From NCBI GenBank assembly GCA_900541285.1, contig UQJA01000105.1:1-6619 (forward strand): a stretch of DNA of 6,619 nucleotides. Direction: 5' to 3'. Below the pieces are notes generated by a model. The model searched no databases and was not told the DNA's origin. It worked only from the letters and a program-made list of their open reading frames with translations. Of this stretch, positions 1 to 5,827 are shown in pieces. The position numbers were made by a program, and so were the translations under genes. Source of the DNA: an uncultured Collinsella sp. (lineage in GTDB: Bacteria; Actinomycetota; Coriobacteriia; Coriobacteriales; Coriobacteriaceae). Each line of letters opens with the position of its first letter. Positions within the stretch are counted from its first letter, which is position 1.

Positions 1-727
1 TTCCTCGGCGGGCGGACGGCGAGCGCGCAGACCGCAAGGCCCGCCAGTGTGAGCATGCCGTCCGCCGCGAGCGCCCCGCCGAGCGCCATGTCCGCCGCGA
101 GTGGCTCGCCGCTCGGCAGCACGGGGATGAAGCTCGTAGGGATGACCATGCTCGCCGACGGCGGAAAGAGCTGCGGCAGCGGCATCAGCGACCAGGCGAA
201 ACCACCCACGAGCTGCGCGGCGAGCGGGCAGAAGATGCCCGCGAGCATGCCGAGCCGCGCCGTGAGGAAGAGCCCTGCGGGGATCATCCACGCCGCGGTC
301 ACCGTGTTGACGAGCGCGCAGAGGAGCATCGTGAGCGTGCCCGCGACCGTGAGGCCCTGCGAGGAGAACGCCGATCCCGCGAGGTAGATGCCGAAGACCA
401 CGAGGTTCGAGAGCGTGCAGAGCGCGAGGCACCAGAGCGCCTTGGCCCACCAGGCGCGCCTGAGCGGGAAGCCCAGGCCCAGAAGCCCCCGCATCCGCGT
501 GCGCGCGTCCGCCCGCGCGACGCACGCCACCACGAGCGAGAGAGCCACGGGCAGGAAGAGCGCGTACCAGTAGTTCCACGCGCTGAAGATCTGCACGCCC
601 CGGTAGGGCATCGCGCCGAGCAGCGGCATCGGCAGCGCCATGAGCACGGCCAGGCGAACCGGTGCCGCGTGGCGCGACTTCAGGGCCTCGGCGCGCAGGC
701 CCGCGAGCAGGCCGCCTTTCTCGCCCG

Positions 728-731
<4 letters not shown>
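1..731 (-). CDS. Lantibiotic-immunity-type ABC transporter permease (LanE/MutE-like), 3' end cut by window
   Basis: Membrane subunit of a putative peptide-export or self-protection ABC transporter. I translated it by hand from the minus strand: 243 residues are visible with no stop before the left edge, and MutE/EpiE-type permeases are about 250 residues, so little should be missing. A short N-terminal cytoplasmic helix (LLAGLRAEALKSR, residues 8-20) is followed by about six hydrophobic segments near residues 24-43, 52-72, 97-118, 129-156, 158-183 and 225-240. The aromatic stretch WNYWYALFLP (52-61) after the first helix suits this permease family. Its ATG (731-729) overlaps the ATPase stop in an ATGA, and a GGGGAGG site lies 7 bases upstream, so the two are translationally coupled. 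Only 14 of 243 codons end in A or T, far fewer than in the genes to the right. The subfamily rests on fold, length and partner, so naming it LanE rather than another ABC-2 permease is inference. Confidence 0.8.
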
Positions 732-1456
<725 letters not shown>

Positions 1457-1463
1457 GGGCTTA

Positions 1464-1470
1464 TCCTTTC
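1464..1470 (-). promoter_or_regulatory. Ribosome binding site of the ABC ATPase
   Basis: The minus strand reads GAAAGGA, seven bases before the ATG at 1456. This supports the MDYMLET start over the internal ATG at 1447. A GC-rich hairpin ends eight bases further upstream. Confidence 0.75.
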
Positions 1471-1477
1471 TCTTCCG

Positions 1478-1510
1478 GGCGCGCGGGCCGAGTCGCCGTG
1501 CCCGCGCGCC
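1478..1510 (-). repeat. GC-rich hairpin in the leader of the ABC transporter genes
   Basis: GGCGCGCGGGC (1478-1488) is the exact reverse complement of GCCCGCGCGCC (1500-1510): an 11-bp all-G/C stem with an 11-base loop. It sits directly upstream of the ATPase ribosome binding site. No T-tract follows on the minus strand, so it is not a standard intrinsic terminator. It could be an attenuator, a structure affecting ribosome access or mRNA stability, or simply a product of the local G+C richness. Confidence 0.5.
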
Positions 1511-1561
1511 TTACCTTTCGGGTTCACCATCCATGATGGGGCGCGTTTCTAACGAAGCCGT

Positions 1562-1571
1562 AACGGCCGTT
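1562..1571. repeat. 10-bp perfect palindrome
   Basis: AACGGCCGTT equals its own reverse complement. It lies about 105 bases upstream of the ATPase start and is a possible protein binding site. A palindrome this short can easily arise by chance. Confidence 0.3.
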
Positions 1572-1610
1572 GGGCTCTTTTGGTGCCAGCCCTTCTCGAC
1601 CCGTACGCAT

Positions 1611-1623
1611 TTGCTTAAAGCAA
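1611..1623. repeat. 13-base dyad TTGCTTAAAGCAA
   Basis: Two perfect 6-bp half-sites, TTGCTT and AAGCAA, flank a single central A. The AT-rich symmetric form is typical of a dimeric repressor operator. It lies about 155 bases upstream of the ATPase and 220 upstream of pgsA. Function is inferred from symmetry only. Confidence 0.4.
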
Positions 1624-1659
1624 CAACTTTCCCGATCGATGTAATCACCGAATCAAAAC

Positions 1660-1716
1660 GTGTACACCAGCCACCAAAGATGCCGAAAAATGTCGCTTTT
1701 GGAGGCTGATGTACAC
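1660..1716. repeat. Imperfect 20-bp inverted repeat with 17-base loop
   Basis: The left arm GTGTACACCAGCCACCAAAG (1660-1679) pairs with the right arm TTTTGGAGGCTGATGTACAC (1697-1716): 17 Watson-Crick pairs, one G-T pair and two mismatches (1667/1709 and 1673/1703). The left arm also contains the self-palindrome GTGTACAC. Neither strand has a strong T-tract after the hairpin and no gene ends here, so a terminator is unlikely. Two facing copies of a TGGNGGCTGNTGTACAC site, or a structured leader RNA, are the better readings. Confidence 0.6.
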
Positions 1717-1725
1717 AAATGCAGA

Positions 1726-1784
1726 ATCCAGCGCAGCCCAGAGGCGCCCTCCACATGTCTGGACTCTCTATGGCTGCGCTGGAT
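1726..1784. repeat. Perfect 13-bp inverted repeat overlapping the pgsA -35 box
   Basis: ATCCAGCGCAGCC (1726-1738) is the exact reverse complement of GGCTGCGCTGGAT (1772-1784). The 33 bases between include AGAG (1740-1743) and CTCT (1766-1769), which can extend the pairing after a small bulge. The right arm supplies five of the six bases of the proposed -35 element, so a protein bound here would be placed to control pgsA. Confidence 0.6.
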
Positions 1785-1808
1785 AGACATCGCCGGAACG
1801 GGTATAGT
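1780..1808 (+). promoter_or_regulatory. Predicted sigma-70-type promoter of pgsA
   Basis: The -35 box TGGATA (1780-1785) matches four of six TTGACA bases. After a 17-base spacer comes the -10 box TATAGT (1803-1808). Transcription would begin near 1815, leaving a leader of about 30 bases before the GTG start at 1845. The -35 overlaps the right arm of the 13-bp inverted repeat. Confidence 0.65.
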
Positions 1809-1833
1809 ATCGAAAGTTTTGTCGTTAACCAGC

Positions 1834-1840
1834 GGGGGAG
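1834..1840 (+). promoter_or_regulatory. Ribosome binding site of pgsA, deciding the GTG start
   Basis: GGGGGAG lies four bases before GTG 1845. The earlier in-frame ATG at 1719 lies upstream of the promoter -10 box and cannot be on that transcript. Confidence 0.65.
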
Positions 1841-1844
1841 TCCT

Positions 1845-2549
1845 GTGGGCATCAAAAAGAAGATCAAAAAGGAGCTTATCGGCACTTCCGATTACCCGTC
1901 GAATAAGATCTTTACGATCTCCAATTTCATCACCTTTACGCGCCTGATCCTCACCCTGGTATTTCTGTACCTGTTTGTGACGGATAACAACCGTGTCATC
2001 GCCATCGTTATCTACGCCGTTGCCGCCTCCACCGACTGGATGGACGGTCAGATCGCCCGCATGACTAAGACGGTCTCGTGGCTCGGCAAGGTCATGGATC
2101 CCATTTGCGACCGTGCGCTGCTGTTCACCGGCGTACTTGGACTGGTGGTCCGCGGAGAGCTGCCCATCTGGGTCTGCGTGCTCATTATTGGCCGCGACAT
2201 CTATCTGGGCATCGGCACACTTATCGTTCGCCATTACCACCCTCGTCCCATTGACGTCGTCTTCCCCGGAAAGATTGCGACAGCGCTGCTCATGACCGGC
2301 TTCTCGCTCATGCTGCTCGGTTTCCCCGTTATTGACGGGCTGCATCTTTTACCTTCAACCCTTACGGCCTTCCCGGGTCTCAACGGAAGCTCGGTGCCCC
2401 TTGGCATCTTCTTTGTGTACGGCGGCGTGATCTTCTCCATGCTCACGGCTGTCATCTACTCCATTAAGGGCGGAGCGGCCATTAAACAGGCTCTCGCGCA
2501 TCCCGAGGACGAGGACATCGACTTTCTGAACCCTGAAATCGAAGACTGA
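1845..2549 (+). CDS. pgsA: CDP-alcohol phosphatidyltransferase, PgsA-like (phosphatidylglycerophosphate synthase)
   Basis: Integral membrane enzyme of phospholipid synthesis, expected to transfer the phosphatidyl group from CDP-diacylglycerol to glycerol-3-phosphate, the first committed step to phosphatidylglycerol. The full CDP-OH-P catalytic motif is present: D64-x2-D67-G68-x2-A71-R72-x8-G81-x3-D85-x3-D89. The N-terminal SNFITFTRLILT (26-37) matches the PNxLTxxR entry of PgsA proteins, and GRDIYLG (116-122) matches their later conserved arginine region. Hydrophobic segments lie near 33-46, 50-62, 92-102, 107-129, 144-162 and 187-205. The 234-residue length from the GTG is a little above the common 180-200; the extra is a basic N-terminus (KKKIKKE) and an acidic C-terminal tail. 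The family also includes cardiolipin and inositol-lipid synthases, so the acceptor is inferred. The next gene starts 66 bases on with no terminator between them. Confidence 0.88.
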   Translation: MGIKKKIKKELIGTSDYPSNKIFTISNFITFTRLILTLVFLYLFVTDNNRVIAIVIYAVAASTDWMDGQIARMTKTVSWLGKVMDPICDRALLFTGVLGLVVRGELPIWVCVLIIGRDIYLGIGTLIVRHYHPRPIDVVFPGKIATALLMTGFSLMLLGFPVIDGLHLLPSTLTAFPGLNGSSVPLGIFFVYGGVIFSMLTAVIYSIKGGAAIKQALAHPEDEDIDFLNPEIED

Positions 2550-2559
2550 TTCGTTGGGG

Positions 2560-2565
2560 TATGAT
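2560..2565 (+). promoter_or_regulatory. Possible internal promoter (-10) upstream of the FHA gene
   Basis: TATGAT, five of six bases of the consensus -10, follows GGGG just after the pgsA stop, about 50 bases before the FHA start. Its setting resembles the GGTATAGT of the pgsA promoter. I see no good -35 at 16-18 bases, so it may be weak or need an activator. Confidence 0.4.
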
Positions 2566-2605
2566 TACGTACGGTTCATTATTTGCGGCACGTCCGCGAT
2601 AAGTT

Positions 2606-2610
2606 AGGGG
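2606..2610 (+). promoter_or_regulatory. Ribosome binding site of the FHA gene, deciding the ATG start
   Basis: AGGGG lies five bases before ATG 2616. An upstream in-frame TTG at 2583 has no comparable site before it. Confidence 0.55.
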
Positions 2611-2615
2611 TTGTC

Positions 2616-3050
2616 ATGGACAACATGGTTAACAATATGCCTCAGAATGATAAGACTGCTGACGCTACCTGCGTATTCCGCGTGCCTTCAAGCGACGTCA
2701 CCGTTCCCGACCTTATGGCCAACGTGCGCATCACCGCTCCCGTTCTGTCCATCGTCAAGGGTCCGCAGACTGGTGCCGCCTTTGAGCTCGAGGACGACGT
2801 GACCACCATCGGCCGCGATCCCGCGAACGGCATCTTCCTCAACGACATGACTGTTTCGCGCAGCCACGCGCGCATTATTCGCGAGGGCCTCGGCGCTCGC
2901 ATCGAGGACCTGGGCTCGCTCAATGGTACCTGGGTCGACGGTGCCATTGTCAATGCAGCCCCGCTGCACGACGGTTCTTCCGTTCAGATCGGTACGTTTA
3001 CGCTCATCTACCACGAGAGCACGCCGGAGCGCATCGAAACCGGTGAGTAG
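2616..3050 (+). CDS. GarA/OdhI-like FHA domain protein
   Basis: A small cytoplasmic phospho-threonine-binding protein of 144 residues. The FHA domain spans about 42-132 with the core residues present: G66-R67, S81-R82-S83-H84 and G100-S101-L102-N103-G104-T105, followed by VQIGTFTLIYH. Around these, IFLNDMTVSRSHA closely resembles GarA of Mycobacterium and OdhI of Corynebacterium. In those proteins an N-terminal ETTSVFR motif is phosphorylated by Ser/Thr kinases and then binds the protein's own FHA domain, switching off its control of 2-oxoglutarate dehydrogenase and glutamate enzymes. Here the aligned motif is D16-A-T18-C-V-F-R22: the second Thr (PknB-type site) is kept and the first (PknG-type site) is Ala. 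The following MerR gene starts three bases after the stop, as in the garA-Rv1828 pair. The GarA-type assignment is strong on architecture and synteny; the target enzymes in this organism are unknown. Confidence 0.88.
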   Translation: MDNMVNNMPQNDKTADATCVFRVPSSDVTVPDLMANVRITAPVLSIVKGPQTGAAFELEDDVTTIGRDPANGIFLNDMTVSRSHARIIREGLGARIEDLGSLNGTWVDGAIVNAAPLHDGSSVQIGTFTLIYHESTPERIETGE

Positions 3051-3053
3051 GGC

Positions 3054-3932
3054 ATGGCCGAACGCAACTATCTGAGTATCGGCCAAGTCGTCAACCTACT
3101 TCGAGGCGCATACCCCGATCTTTCGAACTCAAAAATTAGATTTCTAGAGGATGAGGGGCTCATTACCCCTCATCGTACGCCTAAGGGATACCGTCAGTAC
3201 TCTAAGGAGGACGTTGATCGCCTGGAGGTCATCCTGCACTTGCAGAAGACCCGCTACATGCCGCTCAACGTGATTAAGCAGCGCTTGGAAAACGCCACGG
3301 ACTTGTCAACGCTCGCCTACGAGGTGGGCTTGCTGTCCGATGTTCCGCTCAAGACGGAGCCCAAGGAGACTAAGCAAAAGCTGCATCCCATCGAGACCAT
3401 TCCCGATATGCTGGGCGTCGAGATTTCGTTTATCCGTTCGCTCGCCGAGAACGACCTCATTCGCATCATCAAGAGTCCGCAGAATCGTGAGCTCGTCGAT
3501 GGTCGCGATTTCCCGATCATCCGCTACTGCTCCGAGCTGTCACGCTTCCATATCGAGCCGCGCAACCTGCGTCAGTACGTGTCTTCCGCCAACCGCGAGT
3601 CCTCGATGTTTGAGCAGGTGCTTGTGAGCATGCTCGGCATGGATACCTCCGATGACGAGCGCGACGCCAAGCTCGAGCGTGCGTTTAAGAAGCTTCACGA
3701 CCTGACGGAGGGCGTGCACACCGCGCTGCTCAAGAACCGCGTTTTTGAGTCGCTCAACGCCGTGGTCGAGGACGCCGACATCGATGCACTCGATGAGGAA
3801 ATCACTCGCTCCGAGTCCACCAAGGCCAAAAACGAAGAGATAGCCGCGCCGGCTTCGCACAAGGATTCTCTCGTCAAGCCGCTCAAGGTCGTCCCCCCTT
3901 CGCAATCCGGCACCGCCACCGCGGGCAAATAA
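3054..3932 (+). CDS. MerR-family transcriptional regulator, FtsR (Rv1828)-like
   Basis: A 292-residue DNA-binding protein. Residues 7-78 form a MerR winged helix-turn-helix: LSIGQVVNLL, then SKIRFLEDEGLITP (26-39), the wing KGYRQYS (44-50) and RYMPLNVIKQRL. The spelling of this region, with PDLSNSKIRFLEDEGLI, fits the actinobacterial Rv1828/FtsR group rather than metal or drug sensors. A second helical module (about 111-195, HPIETIPDMLGVEISFIRSLAENDLI onward) resembles the C-terminal ligand or dimer domain of that group; no cysteine metal site is seen. The C-terminus (250-292) is polar and probably disordered. FtsR activates ftsZ in Corynebacterium glutamicum, so a role in cell division is plausible but inferred. 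Its ribosome binding site, GGTGAG at 3042-3047, lies within the end of the FHA gene, giving tight coupling. apt follows 40 bases later. Confidence 0.9.
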   Translation: MAERNYLSIGQVVNLLRGAYPDLSNSKIRFLEDEGLITPHRTPKGYRQYSKEDVDRLEVILHLQKTRYMPLNVIKQRLENATDLSTLAYEVGLLSDVPLKTEPKETKQKLHPIETIPDMLGVEISFIRSLAENDLIRIIKSPQNRELVDGRDFPIIRYCSELSRFHIEPRNLRQYVSSANRESSMFEQVLVSMLGMDTSDDERDAKLERAFKKLHDLTEGVHTALLKNRVFESLNAVVEDADIDALDEEITRSESTKAKNEEIAAPASHKDSLVKPLKVVPPSQSGTATAGK

Positions 3933-3959
3933 CCGCTGCTGAAATTTCGGGAACCCATT

Positions 3960-3965
3960 GAAAGG
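3960..3965 (+). promoter_or_regulatory. Ribosome binding site of apt, deciding the ATG start
   Basis: GAAAGG lies seven bases before ATG 3973. An in-frame TTG at 3958 overlaps this site and would give five extra residues; the ATG is preferred. Confidence 0.6.
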
Positions 3966-3972
3966 TCATGCA

Positions 3973-4503
3973 ATGTACGACTTCGAATCTCAAATCGTCG
4001 ACATCCCCGACTATCCCGAGCCCGGAGTCATCTTTAAAGACATCACGCCGCTCTTTGGCAATCCCGAGGCGCTCAAAGCCATGACCGATGCCCTCGCCGA
4101 GCACTTTGCCGGCATGGGAATCACCAAGGTCGTGGGTCCCGAGGCTCGCGGCTTTATGGTTGGCGTACCGGTAGCTGTAGCCCTTGGCGCCGGCTTTGTT
4201 CCCGCACGTAAACCGGGCAAGCTACCGCGCAAGACTGTGAGCCAGAGCTACGAGCTCGAGTACGGAACGGATTCCATTGAGATCCATGCCGACGCTATCA
4301 GCTCTAAAGATACCGTGTTGATTCTGGACGACTTGGTCGCGACGGGCGGAACCGTCGAGGCAACAGGTAAACTGGTGCGAGATATGGGCGCAAAGCTTAT
4401 CGGTTACGGTTGTATCCTTGAGCTTGCGTTTCTCAACCCGCGCGAGAAGCTCACGCCGTCTGATGACGATGTGGAGCTCTTTAGCCTGGTGACGGTGGAC
4501 TAG
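3973..4503 (+). CDS. apt: Adenine phosphoribosyltransferase
   Basis: A cytoplasmic purine-salvage enzyme that converts adenine and PRPP to AMP and pyrophosphate. The 176-residue length agrees with bacterial Apt proteins (about 170-183). The N-terminal IVDIPDYPEPGVIFKDITPL (8-27) is the family opening, EARGF (57-61) lies at the adenine site, RKPGKLP (79-85) and YELEYG (93-98) form the flexible loop, and VLILDDLVATGGT (115-127) is the PRPP-binding motif with its paired acidic residues D119-D120. All expected residues are present. It sits 40 bases after the merR gene and 32 before the NlpC/P60 gene with no terminator in either gap, so it probably belongs to the same transcript. The functional link to the envelope genes is not obvious. 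Confidence 0.96.
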   Translation: MYDFESQIVDIPDYPEPGVIFKDITPLFGNPEALKAMTDALAEHFAGMGITKVVGPEARGFMVGVPVAVALGAGFVPARKPGKLPRKTVSQSYELEYGTDSIEIHADAISSKDTVLILDDLVATGGTVEATGKLVRDMGAKLIGYGCILELAFLNPREKLTPSDDDVELFSLVTVD

Positions 4504-4535
4504 CCGTTACCCTTAGTTACTGGAAAGGAAGCTAC

Positions 4536-5663
4536 ATGCGCACAGCAAACACGCACAAAAACATGGCACGCTGCGCTGCTACGGCAACCCTCGCTTGTGT
4601 TTTGGGCTTGGGCCTCGCGGCTCCTGCCTACGCCGATACCGCATCCGACCTTGCCGCTGCTCGTACGAAGCTCGAGCAGATCGGTACCCAAACTCAGCAG
4701 ATTTACGATGAGCTCGCCACGCAGACGCAGGCGCTCGATCAGACTGCCGGCGAGATCACGCAAAAGCAGCAGGAGATCGCCGATGGTCAGGCTAAGCTCT
4801 CAACCTATGTCGCCGGCGAGTACAAAACCGGCGGTCTGAGCCTGCTTCAGGTTCTGACGGGTGTCGATGACCTGAGCGATATGCTCAACCGTCTGTTCTA
4901 CTACGGCAAAGTTTCCGATAAGCAAGCTCAGACCATTCAAGAGGTCAAGGAGCTTAAGCAGCAGCTCACCGATAAGCAGGCCGAGCAGGAGAAGAACGTC
5001 GCCGCCACGCAAAAGAAGGTCGACGAGCTTAACGCCCAGCAGGCTGAAGCCCAGAACGTCGTAAACTCCCTGGATTCGCAGCTGCAGGCCGAGCTTGCCG
5101 CCGAGGCCGAGGCCAACGCCGCGCTGCAGGCCGGCATCAACGCCAGCACCGCCGAGAAGGCCACGGTGAGCAACGAGACTGCCGGTACGACCGAGAACAC
5201 CAACAACGGTGGCCAGACCAGCAATAACAACAACCAGGGCGGCAACACTCCGGCTCCTACGCCGGCACCTGCTCCGACGCCGCAGCCCTCCACGCCTGCT
5301 CCGGCTCCGACGCCTTCTGCTCCGAGCCAGTCCGTCGACGGCGGTTCTGTTGTCTCGCGTGCATACAGCAAGCTTGGTTGCGCCTATTCCTGGGGCGGAA
5401 TTGGCCCGAACAGCTTCGACTGCTCTGGTTTTGTAAGCTATTGCCTTACTGGTCGCTATTGCCGCCTGGGCACCACGGGCACCTTTATGGGCTGGACGCG
5501 TGTGTCCGATCCGCAGCCCGGTGACGTTGTAGTCAACTCGTACCACACCGGCATTTACATCGGTGGTGGTCAGATGATTCATGCTTCTGACTACAACACG
5601 GGTGTTATCATCAGCTCCGTTGCCGCCGGCATGAACAACAACTACATTTTCGTGCGCTACTAA
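4536..5663 (+). CDS. Secreted coiled-coil NlpC/P60 peptidoglycan hydrolase
   Basis: A 375-residue exported cell-wall enzyme, expected to cut peptide stems of peptidoglycan (D,L-endopeptidase type). A Sec signal peptide has a basic start, a hydrophobic core (13-29) and an AYA/D cleavage site after residue 33. The mature N-terminal part (34-210) is rich in E, Q, K and A with heptad-like spacing and predicts as long coiled coils, like the regulatory region of CwlO/RipA-type hydrolases. An Asn/Gly-rich stretch (221-237) and a Pro-Ala-Thr linker (239-263) lead to the NlpC/P60 domain (270-375), with catalytic Cys in FDCSGFV (C296), His in YHTGIYIGGG (H337) and a third polar residue in MIHA (H349). 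AAGGAAG at 4525-4531 sets the start. It is the last gene before a terminator. Coiled-coil hydrolases of this kind are often kept inactive until activated by a division complex, which would suit the FtsR-like neighbour; this is inference. Confidence 0.92.
   Translation: MRTANTHKNMARCAATATLACVLGLGLAAPAYADTASDLAAARTKLEQIGTQTQQIYDELATQTQALDQTAGEITQKQQEIADGQAKLSTYVAGEYKTGGLSLLQVLTGVDDLSDMLNRLFYYGKVSDKQAQTIQEVKELKQQLTDKQAEQEKNVAATQKKVDELNAQQAEAQNVVNSLDSQLQAELAAEAEANAALQAGINASTAEKATVSNETAGTTENTNNGGQTSNNNNQGGNTPAPTPAPAPTPQPSTPAPAPTPSAPSQSVDGGSVVSRAYSKLGCAYSWGGIGPNSFDCSGFVSYCLTGRYCRLGTTGTFMGWTRVSDPQPGDVVVNSYHTGIYIGGGQMIHASDYNTGVIISSVAAGMNNNYIFVRY
5250..5324 (+). repeat. Pro-Ala-Thr-rich linker repeat in the NlpC/P60 gene
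   Basis: The DNA encodes reiterated PAPTP units (residues 239-263) with mixed synonymous codons, mostly CCG, CCT, GCT and ACG. It is a flexible spacer, probably spanning the wall between the coiled coil and the catalytic domain. Such repeats can vary in length between strains. Confidence 0.75.
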
Positions 5664-5686
5664 GTATTCAGATAAAGCAAACGGAT

Positions 5687-5726
5687 ATGGACCTCGTGGC
5701 TTTGAGTCATGGGGTCCATTCTTTTG
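5687..5726 (+). terminator. Intrinsic terminator after the NlpC/P60 gene
   Basis: ATGGACCTCGTGG (5687-5699) pairs with TCATGGGGTCCAT (5707-5719) in a 13-bp stem containing three G-T wobble pairs and a 7-base loop. TTCTTTT follows immediately. It lies 24 bases after the stop codon and closes the rightward operon. Confidence 0.8.
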
Positions 5727-5739
5727 CCTTTAGTGCAGT

Positions 5740-5770
5740 CCGCTATCTAGTTTTGAATACTAGATAGCGG
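5740..5770. repeat. Perfect 12-bp inverted repeat upstream of the DegV-family gene
   Basis: CCGCTATCTAGT (5740-5751) is the exact reverse complement of ACTAGATAGCGG (5759-5770), with a 7-base AT-rich centre. No T-tract follows on either strand, which argues against a second terminator. It ends where the -35 box of the downstream promoter would sit, so a regulator binding site is the better reading. Confidence 0.6.
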
Positions 5771-5792
5771 CCCAATCGGTCTGCAAGATGGC

Positions 5793-5798
5793 TATAAT
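5793..5798 (+). promoter_or_regulatory. Consensus -10 box of the DegV-family gene
   Basis: TATAAT is a perfect -10 match, placing transcription start near 5805, about 23 bases before the ATG. At the -35 position (5770-5775) the sequence is GCCCAA, a poor match. Together with the adjoining inverted repeat this suggests a regulated or activator-dependent promoter. Confidence 0.65.
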
Positions 5799-5827
5799 TG
5801 AATGGGAACGATTAGAAAGGACCCTCT

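Larger units (their letters stand above)
1457..1844. other. Divergent intergenic region between the ABC genes and pgsA
   Basis: A 388-base stretch without a convincing protein gene. Coming from the left, G+C drops sharply at about 1540. It holds a GC hairpin at the left end, two short palindromes, two longer inverted repeats and the pgsA promoter (each listed separately). I searched the minus strand for a -35/-10 pair for the ABC genes and found none that I would defend; TTGATT (minus, 1656-1651) lacks a matching -10 box at normal spacing. A possible 25-codon reading frame at 1709-1786 is discussed in the findings and is not annotated as a gene. Confidence 0.8.

Noticed and set aside
1719..1844. 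42-residue N-terminal extension of pgsA from ATG 1719
   Set aside because: It would span the promoter -10 box and the 13-bp dyad, lacks a nearby ribosome site, and adds residues that PgsA proteins do not have. GTG 1845 has GGGGGAG four bases upstream.
1653..2345. 230-codon open frame on the minus strand
   Set aside because: Antisense to pgsA, very His/Asp/Gln-rich, and crossing both long inverted repeats; there is no ribosome site or family.
2583..2615. TTG start for the FHA protein
   Set aside because: It has no clear ribosome site, whereas ATG 2616 has AGGGG five bases upstream and places the phospho-threonine motif close to the N-terminus as in GarA/OdhI.
4590..4598. Lipoprotein signal (LAC at residues 19-21) in the NlpC/P60 protein
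   Set aside because: The -3 position is Thr, the hydrophobic core continues past the Cys, and a clean AYA/D signal-peptidase I site follows at residue 33.
4800..5582. 260-codon open frame on the minus strand
   Set aside because: Antisense to the NlpC/P60 gene. Its Arg/Leu-rich repeats are the mirror of the Pro/Ala/Thr linker and coiled coil, and it has no supporting ribosome site or family.
5740..5770. Second intrinsic terminator
   Set aside because: The stem is perfect but neither strand has a T-tract after it, and a good terminator already lies at 5687-5726.
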